Shown: positions 17,998 through 27,487, counted from the first letter of the stretch. The stretch: DNA of 64,000 bases from Mariniflexile fucanivorans (GCF_004341235.1 NZ_SLUP01000007.1:1-64000), one strand, 5' to 3'. The notes: generated from the sequence alone by a model not told the origin. Translations and numbers: made by a program.

Positions 17998-18591
17998 TTA
18001 AAATACGTTATTTAAAAAACGGGCAATATTTTCTTGGTTGGCACGTATTAATTCGGCTCGGGCATTTTCAACATCTTGAGGTTTTTTGTCTTTTGAAAGT
18101 TTGAATTTACCTTCCCAAGTATCAATGGTTATTTCAAACATGTCAATATAATCTAAAGCACATAGCATGCGTTGGTTGTCGGGTTCTAAAACGTATTTAT
18201 GGCCTGGCGCTTCTAAAAATTCGGTCATAGTAATAATAGATTCTTTTAAAGCATCTTTACTTTCTATAGCATTAACCGTGCCTTTTAGGTGTACTTTAAT
18301 GTAATTCCAAGTTGGTAGCTGCGTAGTGGTATAAATACTAGGCGATATATAACACTGTGGACCTGAAAATAAAACAGTTATAGGTTTTTTGTTTTTTAAT
18401 AAAGCAGCCTGAGGATTTTGCTTATCAATATGTCCTATTAATTTGCCGTATTCATTATAAATTAAAGGTAAATGCGTAATAAAAGGCTCATTATCTTTAA
18501 TCGAAATTATGGTGGCTAACGGGTAGGTTTTAATAACCTCAATCATATGATTAATGTCGTTGTCTTGATGTATTTTTGGTGGATAATTCAA
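17998..18591 (-). CDS. PaiB-like FMN-binding protein
   Basis: The 197-residue protein matches the PaiB family annotated as FMN-binding negative transcriptional regulators. It shows THLPLI, GHIDKQNPQA, FSGPQCYISPSIY and LPTWNYIKVHLKG, the usual order of conserved segments of the split-barrel flavin fold. It has no DNA-binding helix-turn-helix that I can see, so an enzymatic or redox role is as likely as regulation. It is divergent from radC across 64 bp. Confidence 0.85.
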   Translation of the reverse strand: MNYPPKIHQDNDINHMIEVIKTYPLATIISIKDNEPFITHLPLIYNEYGKLIGHIDKQNPQAALLKNKKPITVLFSGPQCYISPSIYTTTQLPTWNYIKVHLKGTVNAIESKDALKESIITMTEFLEAPGHKYVLEPDNQRMLCALDYIDMFEITIDTWEGKFKLSKDKKPQDVENARAELIRANQENIARFLNNVF

Positions 18592-18655
18592 TTGAATTTA
18601 CAATTTTAGATTTACGAATTACGGTTTTTAAAATTACAATATTTATATTTACTTT

Positions 18656-19354
18656 ATGCAAGAAAAAAAAGCCTCATTTTCAATAAAAAATTGGAGTCAA
18701 GATGACCAACCCAGGGAGAAATTACTCTATAAAGGCAAAGCGACATTAAGCGATGCAGAGTTGGTGGCTATTTTAATTGGTTCGGGCAACAGGGATGAAA
18801 GTGCGGTAGATTTATGCAAGCGTATTTTAGCAAGCGTCAATAATAATTTAAGTGAACTCGGGAAGCTTTCCATTAAACAACTCATGGAATTTAAAGGGAT
18901 TGGTGAAGCAAAAGCCATTACCATTGCAGCAGCTTTGGAGTTGGGACGACGACGACGTGGCGAGGAGGCTTTAGATAGGAAGAAAATAACCTCTAGCAAA
19001 TCGGTTTTCGAGTTGATGCAACCTATAATTGGCGAATTGCAACATGAAGAATTTTGGATTGTTTATTTAAATAATTCCAATAAGGTCATACAAAAAAATC
19101 AATTAAGCAAAGGAGGTATTACGGGTACTTTGGTAGATGTGCGTTTGGTTCTTAAAAATGCCTTAGAAGTTGGAGCTACCGGACTTATTTTAGCGCATAA
19201 CCACCCATCTGGCACCTTAATACCGAGTGAAGCAGATAAGCAAATAACCAACAAATTAAAAATTGCAGCAGAAAGTTTAGATATAAAAGTGTTAGATCAC
19301 CTAATTATAACCGAAAATGCATACTTTAGTTTTGCCGATGAAAACCTCTTATAA
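18656..19354 (+). CDS. radC: RadC family JAB/MPN protein
   Basis: The 232-residue protein has an N-terminal helix-hairpin-helix-like region (LMEFKGIGEAKAITIAAALELG, abbreviated: KGIGEAKA) and a C-terminal JAMM metalloprotease-like core. The metal ligands are His181 and His183 (HNHPSG) and Asp194 (PSEAD). It was historically called DNA repair protein RadC, but the biochemical role is unsettled. It is monocistronic by spacing. Confidence 0.92.
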   Translation: MQEKKASFSIKNWSQDDQPREKLLYKGKATLSDAELVAILIGSGNRDESAVDLCKRILASVNNNLSELGKLSIKQLMEFKGIGEAKAITIAAALELGRRRRGEEALDRKKITSSKSVFELMQPIIGELQHEEFWIVYLNNSNKVIQKNQLSKGGITGTLVDVRLVLKNALEVGATGLILAHNHPSGTLIPSEADKQITNKLKIAAESLDIKVLDHLIITENAYFSFADENLL

Positions 19355-19378
19355 GGCAAATCACAAAAAAACAAAACA

Positions 19379-19446
19379 AAATTCCAATAGTTATGGATTT
19401 TAATTAATAGTTTTTTTTGGATTTTGGAATTTTAATATTGGAATTT
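19379..19446. promoter_or_regulatory. Inverted repeat before the deacetylase-like gene
   Basis: AAATTCCAATA (19379-19389) and TATTGGAATTT (19436-19446) are perfect 11-base arms, with additional TTTTGGAATTTT between them. The repeat ends 9 bases before the ATG at 19456. It could form a terminator-like hairpin after radC or sequester the translation start; it may also be just the AT-rich spacer type common in flavobacteria. Confidence 0.45.
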
Positions 19447-19455
19447 ATATTTTAG

Positions 19456-20763
19456 ATGCTTTTAGTTTACACACATAATATCACACCCCGATTAAAGTAC
19501 GTATTTAAGCATGTTTGTACACGCGTTTTAGGTTTTGAGGTTTCTTTTACCACGAAGGTTGAAGAATTTATTGCGCACGATAGCTTAAAAATATCTTATA
19601 CAAAACAGCAACTTAGCAACGAATTTTTTATTAAGAGTCATGAAATTTTATATGACCAAGGTTTAAATGATATCGAAATAAATGTACAACCTTGGAAACA
19701 GACCAAATGCTTCTTTTTTAATGGTGAAAAAAGTGCCATTCCTTTCGATATTTTTGCAGCATCATTTTATTTGCTTTCAAGATATGAAGAGTATTTACCC
19801 CATGTAAAAGATGATTTTGGACGCTTTCTAGCAACCGAAAGCATTGCGTTTAAACATAATTTTTTACATCAGCCTGTTGTAGATATTTGGGCCTATAAAT
19901 TTAGGGATGCCTTAAAAACACAATTCCCAGACTTTGAGTTTCCCGAAAGAACTTATAGCGTAAAACCAATAATCGATGTACCAAGTCCCTATCATTTTAA
20001 ATTGAAAGGCGTCATGCGAAGTTTTGGAGGTAGCTTAAAAGACTTATTTAAATTTGAATTTAAAAGTTTTTACAATAGATTTATCGTTATTTTCGGGTTG
20101 AAACACGACCCGTACGATACCTTTAAATATATAATTAATAAACAAAAGCAAAGTAAATTTAAGTTTTTGTTTTTCTTTTTAATAGGCGATTTTTCTACGT
20201 ATGATAAAAGTATCAACCCTAATAAACGTAAATTTGTGTCACTTATAAAACATGTGGCCGATTATTGTGAAGTAGGTTTAAAAACTTCCTTTTTCGCACT
20301 TGATAATTTTTCTATTTTGAAAAAAGAAAAGCTTAAAATGGAAGATATTATCAATACCACATTAAAAGCATCACGCCAATCGTTTTCAAAATTAAACCTG
20401 CCAGAATCGTACAGAAACTTAATAGAATTAGAGGTTTTAGAAGATTACACCATGGGTTATGTAAACCAAATAGGCTTTCGTGCAGGGTCTTGCACCCCTT
20501 TTTTCTTTTACGATTTAGATTATGAAATTCAAACACCACTAAAAATCCATTCGTATCATATCATGGATTATGTGTTGTTAAAACATCATTCGTTGCTAGA
20601 TAAAATAAAAACTTTAAACGAAGTTATTAGCGAAGTAAAGCAAGTAAATGGCGAATTTATTCCCGTGTTTCATAACTATACATTTAGTGATATCGAGCGC
20701 TGGAAAGGCTTTAAGGAATTATTTAATATTATTTTAGAATCAGGACATGAAAAGAGCATGTAA
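19456..20763 (+). CDS. Polysaccharide deacetylase-like conserved flavobacterial protein
   Basis: The 435-residue protein resembles flavobacterial proteins annotated as polysaccharide deacetylase family with an N-terminal domain of unknown function (segments PFDIFAASFYLLSRYEEYL and PVVDIWAYKFRDAL). The NodB-like half is divergent: the usual metal-binding Asp-Asp/His-x3-His pattern is not obvious (PIIDVPSP and GFRAGSCTPFFFYD are the best counterparts), so catalytic activity is doubtful. No signal peptide is seen, so it may act in the cytoplasm. The neighbours give no pathway. Confidence 0.65.
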   Translation: MLLVYTHNITPRLKYVFKHVCTRVLGFEVSFTTKVEEFIAHDSLKISYTKQQLSNEFFIKSHEILYDQGLNDIEINVQPWKQTKCFFFNGEKSAIPFDIFAASFYLLSRYEEYLPHVKDDFGRFLATESIAFKHNFLHQPVVDIWAYKFRDALKTQFPDFEFPERTYSVKPIIDVPSPYHFKLKGVMRSFGGSLKDLFKFEFKSFYNRFIVIFGLKHDPYDTFKYIINKQKQSKFKFLFFFLIGDFSTYDKSINPNKRKFVSLIKHVADYCEVGLKTSFFALDNFSILKKEKLKMEDIINTTLKASRQSFSKLNLPESYRNLIELEVLEDYTMGYVNQIGFRAGSCTPFFFYDLDYEIQTPLKIHSYHIMDYVLLKHHSLLDKIKTLNEVISEVKQVNGEFIPVFHNYTFSDIERWKGFKELFNIILESGHEKSM

Positions 20764-20832
20764 AAAGCTGATTATTTAACGTGATTATTAACAGCAAACG
20801 GCATGTGACCTTAAGATAAATAAAAAAAACAC

Positions 20833-21522
20833 ATGAAAATTAATGGTATAACCGATGTATTTTTCGATTTAGATCATACACTTTGGGATTTTGATAAAAA
20901 TTCAGAATTAACATTAGATAAAATTTTTAAAATGAACGCGATTGAAGTGGAGTTAAATGACTTTTTATCACATTATCGCGATATCAATTTTCAATATTGG
21001 AAACTTTATAGAGACGCGAAAATTGATAAGGAAGTGTTACGCTTTGGTCGATTGAAAGACACCTTTGTGGCAACCAATATTCATGTACCCGATGCTATGG
21101 TTCACAAATTATCAAACGATTATATTATTTATCTTACTGATACTAATTATTTGTTTGAAAACACCATTGAGATTTTAGATTACCTAAGTTTAAATTACAA
21201 TCTACATATACTCTCTAACGGGTTTGAGGAAGTGCAATCTAGAAAGCTATTAAAATCCAACATTCGCCATTATTTTAAAACCATTACTAATGGTGAGGAC
21301 ATTGGTGTTAAAAAGCCACATCCAGAGATTTTTCATTATGCCGTTAAAAAAGCCGAAACTGAAATAAGCAGAAGTATTATGATTGGTGATGGCTATGAAG
21401 CTGATATTGAAGGGGCTTTAAATGTTGGGATGGATGTAATTTATTTTGACACTAATAATATGAATATTGAAACGGATGTTAAGCAAATTAAGGGATTAAT
21501 AGAGATTAAAAATTATTTATAA
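20833..21522 (+). CDS. HAD-family phosphatase, YjjG-type nucleotidase
   Basis: The 229-residue HAD hydrolase has motif I DLDHTLWDFD (Asp12 nucleophile, Asp14 acid/base), motif II LSNGFEE, motif III Lys in GVKKPHPEIF and motif IV MIGDGYEADIEGA. The helical cap between motifs I and II fits subfamily IA and the noncanonical pyrimidine nucleotidase YjjG group, which dephosphorylates modified nucleoside monophosphates. Substrate specificity is inferred only by family resemblance. Confidence 0.85.
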   Translation: MKINGITDVFFDLDHTLWDFDKNSELTLDKIFKMNAIEVELNDFLSHYRDINFQYWKLYRDAKIDKEVLRFGRLKDTFVATNIHVPDAMVHKLSNDYIIYLTDTNYLFENTIEILDYLSLNYNLHILSNGFEEVQSRKLLKSNIRHYFKTITNGEDIGVKKPHPEIFHYAVKKAETEISRSIMIGDGYEADIEGALNVGMDVIYFDTNNMNIETDVKQIKGLIEIKNYL

Positions 21523-21559
21523 ATATAATATATACTTATTATAACGTTTTAAAATATAG

Positions 21560-22123
21560 ATGATAAAACAGCTATTTACATACACATACATTGTTATTCT
21601 AATAAATAGTATGTGTTTATCGTGCTCAAAGCCTGTTGATTTTGATCAAGTAAACGATTTGGAGATTACTCCAGTAATGGAATCTAGCCTTGTTTATTTA
21701 AATCAGCCAGCAACGAGTTTTTTAAATGACGGCAACCAAATAAGTACCGTTCAAGACTATGTGCAAGTGCAATTTTTTAATAGTGATTTTATAGTTGATA
21801 ATTTAGTAAAAGCTGAATTTGTATTTGAAACCACAAATTCCATTAACAGTGGTTTTCAAGTAAAAGTGGATTTTTTAGATGTCAATTCTCAATTACAGCA
21901 TTCGTTTTCATTCTTGGTAGAAGCATCAACAAATAACTTAAATACAACATCCAATTTTACCGAAGTTTTTCAAGACAATACCTTGCTAGCTTTAAAAAAC
22001 ACATCCATGTTAGTGTTTACTTTAAAAATGCTTTCAGGTACGCCCGTAACTCAAAACACGGTTGGGTATGTAAGTTTAAAATCTAAAGGTGTTTTTTATT
22101 TTAATATAGATGCAGATTTATGA
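21560..22123 (+). CDS. Putative lipoprotein of unknown function
   Basis: The 187-residue protein has a signal peptide ending in a lipobox (SMCLSC, with Cys22 the likely lipidated residue). The mature part is beta-rich and Asn/Ser/Thr-rich with no domain I recognise. Its stop overlaps the next start (ATGA at 22120-22123), so it is translationally coupled to the following membrane-associated protein. Periplasmic face of the outer membrane is the likely location. Confidence 0.7.
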   Translation: MIKQLFTYTYIVILINSMCLSCSKPVDFDQVNDLEITPVMESSLVYLNQPATSFLNDGNQISTVQDYVQVQFFNSDFIVDNLVKAEFVFETTNSINSGFQVKVDFLDVNSQLQHSFSFLVEASTNNLNTTSNFTEVFQDNTLLALKNTSMLVFTLKMLSGTPVTQNTVGYVSLKSKGVFYFNIDADL

Positions 22124-23523
22124 GATATCTAGCAATTATATTTTTAGTTACGGGTATGTCGTTCGCACAAAACAAACAAATACTTTATGGTTTTTCAGAA
22201 ATTCCTCAAACACTAATGCTTAATCCCGGTGGGCAAATTAATAATTCAGGATATTTTGGTTTGCCATTCGTATCCCACATACACGCAAGCGCAGGAATTT
22301 CTGGGTTTACAGTTTATGATTTGTTCGCAAATAATGGGGTAGATTTTAATATCAAACTCCGAGATGCTATTTACAATTCCAAACCAAGGGATTTTGGAAG
22401 TATAAACCAACAAGTTGAAATTCTATCTGGTGGCTTTGCAATTGGTAATATTTTTAAGAAAAATGAATATATAAGTTTTGGACTCTACCAAGAACTAGAC
22501 GGTATTTGGTATTTTCCTAAAGATTACGCTATTTTAGCTTTGGAAGGAAATCAGAATAACATAAACAAAGTTTTTAATGCGAGCCATTTAAAACTAAGTG
22601 GCGAAGTCATTTCGGTGCTTCATGTTGGGTACAATAAAAAAGTAAATAATCAATTCTCTTATGGTGTGCGAGGTAAAATTTATTCAAACATTTTAAATGT
22701 TAACTCCATTAAGAATAGAGGGACTTTTGTTACTGAAATAGGTGATAATAATATCTATAATCACATTTTTAATTTAGATTTAGAATTAAGAACCTCTGGT
22801 ATTGCAGGTTTTGAAGACAGTGAAGCAGACGATGTTTACAGAGAACTAAAAAAGCGCACCTTAATGGGTGGCGATAAAGGATTGGGTTTTGATATAGGGT
22901 TTAGCCATCAAATAAGCAAACAATGGTATGTTGATGGTAGTTTGTTAGATATAGGTTTTATAAACCATTCTAAAGATGTTGAAAATTATTCTATAAAAGG
23001 AACCTATCAGTTTGAAGGGATTAATCCGTTTTTTTCAGAATTGGAAACAGGACAAACAGCAAATGATTATTGGAATAAAATTCAAGATGAATTTAGTGAA
23101 GTTTTTGAACCCGATACAACATACACTAAATTTACAACATGGCGTCCCATTAAATTAAATGCCTCTTTAAATTATGCTTTTGGTGAAAAAAAAGAAAAAG
23201 AATGTAATTGTATAAAAAAGGAAAAAGAGTACCAAAACAGGATAGGGGCACAGTTATATGCTATTAATCGACCAAGACAACCACAGGCGGCCTTAACATT
23301 ATATTATTACAGAAAACTATTTAAAGGGCTATCAATGAAAACAACTTATACAGCAGATTCTTATAGCTTAAATAATATTGGTTTTGGACTATCTGCAAAT
23401 TTGGCGAACGTAAATTTTTATGTTATGGCAGATAATTTATTGCAATATAAAAATATTTATGATGCACAAAGTGTATCTTTACAATTAGGTTTTAACTATA
23501 TATTTAAAAAAAATGAAGACTAA
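22120..23523 (+). CDS. DUF5723-like outer-membrane beta-barrel protein
   Basis: The 467-residue protein has a cleavable signal (LAIIFLVTGMSFAQ). The body alternates aromatic and polar residues with many Gly turns and ends with a strand-like QLGFNYIF segment, suggesting an outer-membrane barrel similar to DUF5723/PorP-like flavobacterial proteins. The motif SEIPQTLMLNPGG near the mature N-terminus is typical of that group. It is coupled to both neighbours by overlaps of 4 and 11 bases. Function unknown. Confidence 0.72.
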   Translation: MRYLAIIFLVTGMSFAQNKQILYGFSEIPQTLMLNPGGQINNSGYFGLPFVSHIHASAGISGFTVYDLFANNGVDFNIKLRDAIYNSKPRDFGSINQQVEILSGGFAIGNIFKKNEYISFGLYQELDGIWYFPKDYAILALEGNQNNINKVFNASHLKLSGEVISVLHVGYNKKVNNQFSYGVRGKIYSNILNVNSIKNRGTFVTEIGDNNIYNHIFNLDLELRTSGIAGFEDSEADDVYRELKKRTLMGGDKGLGFDIGFSHQISKQWYVDGSLLDIGFINHSKDVENYSIKGTYQFEGINPFFSELETGQTANDYWNKIQDEFSEVFEPDTTYTKFTTWRPIKLNASLNYAFGEKKEKECNCIKKEKEYQNRIGAQLYAINRPRQPQAALTLYYYRKLFKGLSMKTTYTADSYSLNNIGFGLSANLANVNFYVMADNLLQYKNIYDAQSVSLQLGFNYIFKKNED

Positions 23524-24388
23524 AATTTCAGCACTATTTGTAATATGTTTTTTAACAATTGGGGCATTTGCTCAAACTAATTTAAACAATTATAAGTACA
23601 TTATCGTACCAAATAAATTTGATTTTTTAAAGGAAGCCGATCAATATCAATTAAATTCTTTAACTGAATTTTTATTCAATAAGTATGGGTTTTTAGCATT
23701 AATGGAAGGTTCCACTTATCCTGACGATGTTCTTAAAAATAGATGTTTGGCATTAAAATCGAATTTGATAAAAGACAGCAGTATGTTTAAAACTAGGGTG
23801 GCTATAGAACTTAAAAACTGTAACGACCAAGTGGTGTATACTTCAGAAATGGGAGAAAGTAGAGAAAAAGAATATCAACGCGCTTACACTGAAGCATTGA
23901 GGAATACTTTCAAATCTATTGAAGCACTTAATTATAAATATGTTCCAAGCACTACTCCTAGCGTAGAAGTTTCACAAGAAGCAGAAATCAAGAATGAAGT
24001 TTCAAAAGAAATTCAACAATTAAAAGAGGAAATTCAAAATCTTAAAAAGGAAAAAGAAATTGCGGTGGTTGAAAAGGTAGTGCCAAAGGTTGAAGCTGTG
24101 CCACAAGTTCCTGTAAAAGAAGCCATCATTGAAAAAGTTGAAACTGTAAATACACCAGCTATAAAAGAAATGTCAACAGGTGTTTTATATGCTCAAGCCA
24201 TTGAAAACGGATTTCAGCTAGTAGATAGTACACCTAAAGTGGTTTATAAAATCAAAAAAACGGGTATTGCCGATGTGTATTTAGTAGAAAACAAAAACGC
24301 AACATTATACAAAAAAGGCAGTAACTGGATTTTAGAATATTATGAAAATAATGTTTTAAAACAAGAACCGCTTGACATCAAATTTTAA
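23513..24388 (+). CDS. Secreted protein with central coiled coil, unknown function
   Basis: The 291-residue protein has a signal peptide (ISALFVICFLTIGAFAQ), a folded N-terminal domain (about residues 20-145), a charged Lys/Glu coiled-coil and Val/Pro-rich linker (about 155-225), and a small C-terminal beta domain. It starts 11 bases inside the preceding barrel gene. No known domain is recognised. It may bridge an outer-membrane partner and the periplasm. Confidence 0.7.
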   Translation: MKTKISALFVICFLTIGAFAQTNLNNYKYIIVPNKFDFLKEADQYQLNSLTEFLFNKYGFLALMEGSTYPDDVLKNRCLALKSNLIKDSSMFKTRVAIELKNCNDQVVYTSEMGESREKEYQRAYTEALRNTFKSIEALNYKYVPSTTPSVEVSQEAEIKNEVSKEIQQLKEEIQNLKKEKEIAVVEKVVPKVEAVPQVPVKEAIIEKVETVNTPAIKEMSTGVLYAQAIENGFQLVDSTPKVVYKIKKTGIADVYLVENKNATLYKKGSNWILEYYENNVLKQEPLDIKF

Positions 24389-24446
24389 TAATAGTTAAGT
24401 CGTTTTTTGTTTATTAGTTAAGTTTATTAAACAACTCAACAACAAA

Positions 24447-25724
24447 CTAATACCCATATTTATCCTTCCAACGCTGTTTTAAAAACTCTCGATGAGCATT
24501 TTCTCTGGCATTATTTCCAGGGTCGTAAAGTTTGGTGTTTTTTACGATATCGGGCATGAATTCTTGATTAGCAAAATTATTTTCGTAGTTGTGAGCGTAT
24601 TGGTAGTTTTCACCATAACCCAGTTCCTTCATAAGTTTTGTGGGTGCATTTCTAATATCAATAGGCACAGATAAATCTCCAGTTTCCCTAACCAATTGTT
24701 GCGCCTTGCCAATAGCCGTATAAGCGGCATTACTTTTTGGTGAACAGGCTAAATAGGTAGCACATTGGCTTAATAAAATTCTAGATTCCGGATTTCCAAT
24801 AACAGAAACCGCTTGAAACGTGTTGTTGGCAATAACCAAAGCTGTAGGGTTGGCATTACCAATATCTTCACTGGCAGCAATAAGCAATCTGCGAGCAATA
24901 AATTTAACATCTTCACCACCTTCAATCATACGTGCCAACCAATACACAGCAGCGTTGGGATCGCTTCCACGAATGGATTTAATAAACGCTGAAATAATAT
25001 CATAATGTTGTTCGCCCGTTTTATCGTATCGAACTGTGTTATTCTGAATTTTTTTCAGAACACTTTCATCTGTAATTTCAATTGATTCTCCACTTTCAGA
25101 ATTTACAATCAATTCAAAAATATTCAGCAGTTTTCTTGCATCACCACCCGATAGCCTTAAAAGCGCATTCGTTTCCTTTAGGTTTATACTTTTTTTAGCT
25201 AGATACTCATCATTTTCAATAGCGCGTTTTAAAAGTGTCTCTAAATCGCTCTTATCAAAAGCATTCAAAATGTAAACTTGGCAACGCGATAAAAGTGCAG
25301 GGATCACCTCAAAACTAGGGTTTTCGGTAGTTGCACCAAAAAGTGTAATCCAACCTTTTTCAACGGCTTGCAATAACGAATCTTGTTGCGATTTACTAAA
25401 CCTATGTATCTCATCAATAAACAAAATCGGGTTTTTGGTAGTAAACAAGCCACCACTTTGTTTGGCTTTATCGATAATATCCCGAACATCTTTAACCCCA
25501 GAATTTATAGCACTCAAACTGTAAAAAGGTCTGCCAGATTGGGTAGCAATAATGTTCGCCAAGGTTGTTTTTCCCGTTCCGGGAGGTCCCCATAAAATCA
25601 TAGATGGAATTAACCCTTGCTTTATATGTTGTGTTAACGCACCATTTTCACCAATCAAATGCGTTTGGCTCACATAGTCCTCTAAGGTTTGTGGACGTAA
25701 TCGTTCTGCTAAGGGTTCGTTCAT
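24447..25724 (-). CDS. rarA: Replication-associated recombination protein RarA (MgsA)
   Basis: The 425-residue AAA+ ATPase is of the clamp-loader type. Walker A is GPPGTGKT at 46-53, Walker B is ILFIDEIHRFSKSQQDSLL (DEIH), sensor 1 is GATTENPSFE and the arginine finger is in LLSRCQVY. The C-terminal tetramerisation domain is complete. It acts at stalled replication forks. It is convergent with the coiled-coil gene across 58 bp, where a weak hairpin (AGTT/AACT and GTTT/AAAC at 24416-24436) could end both transcripts. Confidence 0.95.
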   Translation of the reverse strand: MNEPLAERLRPQTLEDYVSQTHLIGENGALTQHIKQGLIPSMILWGPPGTGKTTLANIIATQSGRPFYSLSAINSGVKDVRDIIDKAKQSGGLFTTKNPILFIDEIHRFSKSQQDSLLQAVEKGWITLFGATTENPSFEVIPALLSRCQVYILNAFDKSDLETLLKRAIENDEYLAKKSINLKETNALLRLSGGDARKLLNIFELIVNSESGESIEITDESVLKKIQNNTVRYDKTGEQHYDIISAFIKSIRGSDPNAAVYWLARMIEGGEDVKFIARRLLIAASEDIGNANPTALVIANNTFQAVSVIGNPESRILLSQCATYLACSPKSNAAYTAIGKAQQLVRETGDLSVPIDIRNAPTKLMKELGYGENYQYAHNYENNFANQEFMPDIVKNTKLYDPGNNARENAHREFLKQRWKDKYGY

Positions 25725-25787
25725 ACTGTAAAATTAAAACAATTCCTTTGTAAAAAGGAATCTCTTTGCTATTAAGTTTTCTTTTTT

Positions 25788-25882
25788 GGGCGTGTCCCCG
25801 AAAAAAAATCGGGGTCGGGCTTTTCGTTACAATCTTTTTGTTCGTGCCTCACAAAAAGGATTTCCACTTCAATCCCTCACGC
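25788..25882 (-). repeat. Dispersed structured element, copy 1
   Basis: Read on the minus strand it begins GCGTGAGGGATTGAAGTGG and ends GGGGACACGCCC. The termini pair (GCGTG with CACGC), and two internal hairpins are present: CCCCGA/TCGGGG at 25796-25814 and an 11-bp AATCTTTTTGT stem at 25831-25862. The same element, with a compensating change in the closing stem, occurs at 54063-54159. It lies between the starts of divergent rarA and rhomboid genes. Confidence 0.8.
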
Positions 25883-25943
25883 GTGTGTCTGCCATTTTAG
25901 CACACACTTAAAAGTTGGTTAACTATTTGCTATATTTAGTTCT

Positions 25944-26669
25944 ATGAACAACCAAGACCATTTTAAATTTTCAACAGGTGTCGTTGCATACCCCATTAGT
26001 TTTGTGCTCATTATTTGGTTGGTATTTTGGTTTGAAGTACGTTTTGGATTCGATTTTAATAAATTCGGTGTTTATCCACAAACTCTAAAAGGTTTACGGG
26101 GTGTTGTGTTCAGCCCATTTATTCACGGTAGTATTCAACACCTGTATCATAACACGGTACCATTGTTTGTGTTGTCTATGGCGCTATTCTATTTTTACAG
26201 ACCCATTGCTTGGAAAGTATTAGTCTTCGGGATTATCGTATCTGGTTTTTTAACATGGTGTATTGGTAGACCTTCCTATCATATTGGAGCCAGCGGAATC
26301 ATTTACCTTTTAGTAAGTTTTATATTTTTCAAAGGTGTTTTCGCAAAACATTACAGACTCATTGCTTTGTCTTTATTAGTGGTTTTTCTTTACGGAAGTT
26401 TAATTTGGTATGCCTTACCCTTAGAAGAAGGCGTCTCGTGGGAAGGTCATTTATCAGGCTTAATCACAGGACTTCTATTTGCATTAACGTTTAGAAAAGC
26501 CATAGCAAAACCAAAAAAATATATTTGGGAACAACCCGATTACAATCACGATGACGATCCCTTTTTAAAACATTTCGATGAAAACGGAAATTTCATTGAA
26601 AACCTAAATCCAGAAATAGAGCAGGAGCAACCTACAATAAAATATACCTTCAAAGAAAATAAAGAATAG
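25944..26669 (+). CDS. Rhomboid family intramembrane serine protease
   Basis: The 241-residue protein has about six membrane helices. The catalytic dyad is Ser117 in GASG and His169 in WEGHLSGL; His66 and Asn70 (HLYHN) match the oxyanion-stabilising residues of rhomboids. The C-terminal 60 residues are a hydrophilic cytoplasmic tail rich in Asp, Glu and Asn. It cleaves membrane proteins within the bilayer. The substrate is unknown. Confidence 0.9.
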   Translation: MNNQDHFKFSTGVVAYPISFVLIIWLVFWFEVRFGFDFNKFGVYPQTLKGLRGVVFSPFIHGSIQHLYHNTVPLFVLSMALFYFYRPIAWKVLVFGIIVSGFLTWCIGRPSYHIGASGIIYLLVSFIFFKGVFAKHYRLIALSLLVVFLYGSLIWYALPLEEGVSWEGHLSGLITGLLFALTFRKAIAKPKKYIWEQPDYNHDDDPFLKHFDENGNFIENLNPEIEQEQPTIKYTFKENKE

Positions 26670-26700
26670 TTCTTAAATAGTAATTCGTAAATCAAAAATC

Positions 26701-27441
26701 TTAATTCAAGAGTCTTTGTCTCACCGCTTCATATAAAAAAGCACCACAAGCTACCGATACATTTAAAGATTCAATATCACCCAATAAAGGCAATTTTGCT
26801 TTAGCATCCACCACTTTTAAAATAGAAGGATTAATACCCCTATCTTCAGATCCCATGATGATGGCACAAGGTTCAGTAAAAGACACATCATAAACGGTGT
26901 CATCTGTTTTTTCAGTGGCTGCTATAACTTTAATACCCGAAGCTTGCATATGGAAAACAGCATCTTTAATATGGTCTACTTTACAAATAGGTATTTTAAA
27001 AACAGCACCAGCACTTGTTTTGATGGTGTCTCCATTAACAGGTGCACCGCCTTTTTTCTGAATGATTATACCATGAACACCGGCACATTCAGCAGTACGT
27101 ATAATAGCACCAAAATTTCGAACATCGCTTAATTGATCTAACAGCAAAAACAAAGGTGTTTTTCCAGACTCTATAACGTTCATAACAAGTGTTTCTAAGT
27201 CATGAAAAGCGATAGGTGAAATTTGCGCAACGGCACCTTGATGATTGCCTTTAGTTAACCTATTTAGTTTTTCAATAGGGACGTAAGATGAGTTTATTGA
27301 ATTTTTGCGTATAATCGCTTCTAATTCGCTATATAATTCGCCATGTAAACCTTTTTGAAGAAATACTTTATCTATGGTCTCTTCTGAATTTATGGCCTCT
27401 ATAATAGCTCGTATTCCGAATATTTGTGTTTGCTTTTCCAT
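26701..27441 (-). CDS. rlmB: 23S rRNA (guanosine-2'-O-)-methyltransferase RlmB
   Basis: The 246-residue SPOUT (TrmH-type) methyltransferase has an N-terminal substrate-binding domain (FGIRAIIEAI near the start) and a C-terminal knot with LDQLSDVRNFGAIIRTAE, IIMGSEDRGI and LNVSVACGAFLYEA, the three TrmH motifs. RlmB modifies G2251 in the 23S peptidyl-tRNA loop. The length and motif order fit RlmB better than tRNA TrmH. Confidence 0.92.
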   Translation of the reverse strand: MEKQTQIFGIRAIIEAINSEETIDKVFLQKGLHGELYSELEAIIRKNSINSSYVPIEKLNRLTKGNHQGAVAQISPIAFHDLETLVMNVIESGKTPLFLLLDQLSDVRNFGAIIRTAECAGVHGIIIQKKGGAPVNGDTIKTSAGAVFKIPICKVDHIKDAVFHMQASGIKVIAATEKTDDTVYDVSFTEPCAIIMGSEDRGINPSILKVVDAKAKLPLLGDIESLNVSVACGAFLYEAVRQRLLN

Positions 27442-27459
27442 TGGGTTAAAGGTATAAAA

Positions 27460-27487
27460 AAACCGAAGAAATTTATTTCTTCGGTTT
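27460..27487 (-). terminator. Terminator of the SusC/SusD operon
   Basis: AAACCGAAGAAAT (27460-27472) pairs perfectly with ATTTCTTCGGTTT (27475-27487), a 13-bp stem. Read leftward it is followed by a run of seven T including the arm end, so it ends the minus-strand operon whose last gene stops at 27511. Confidence 0.88.
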
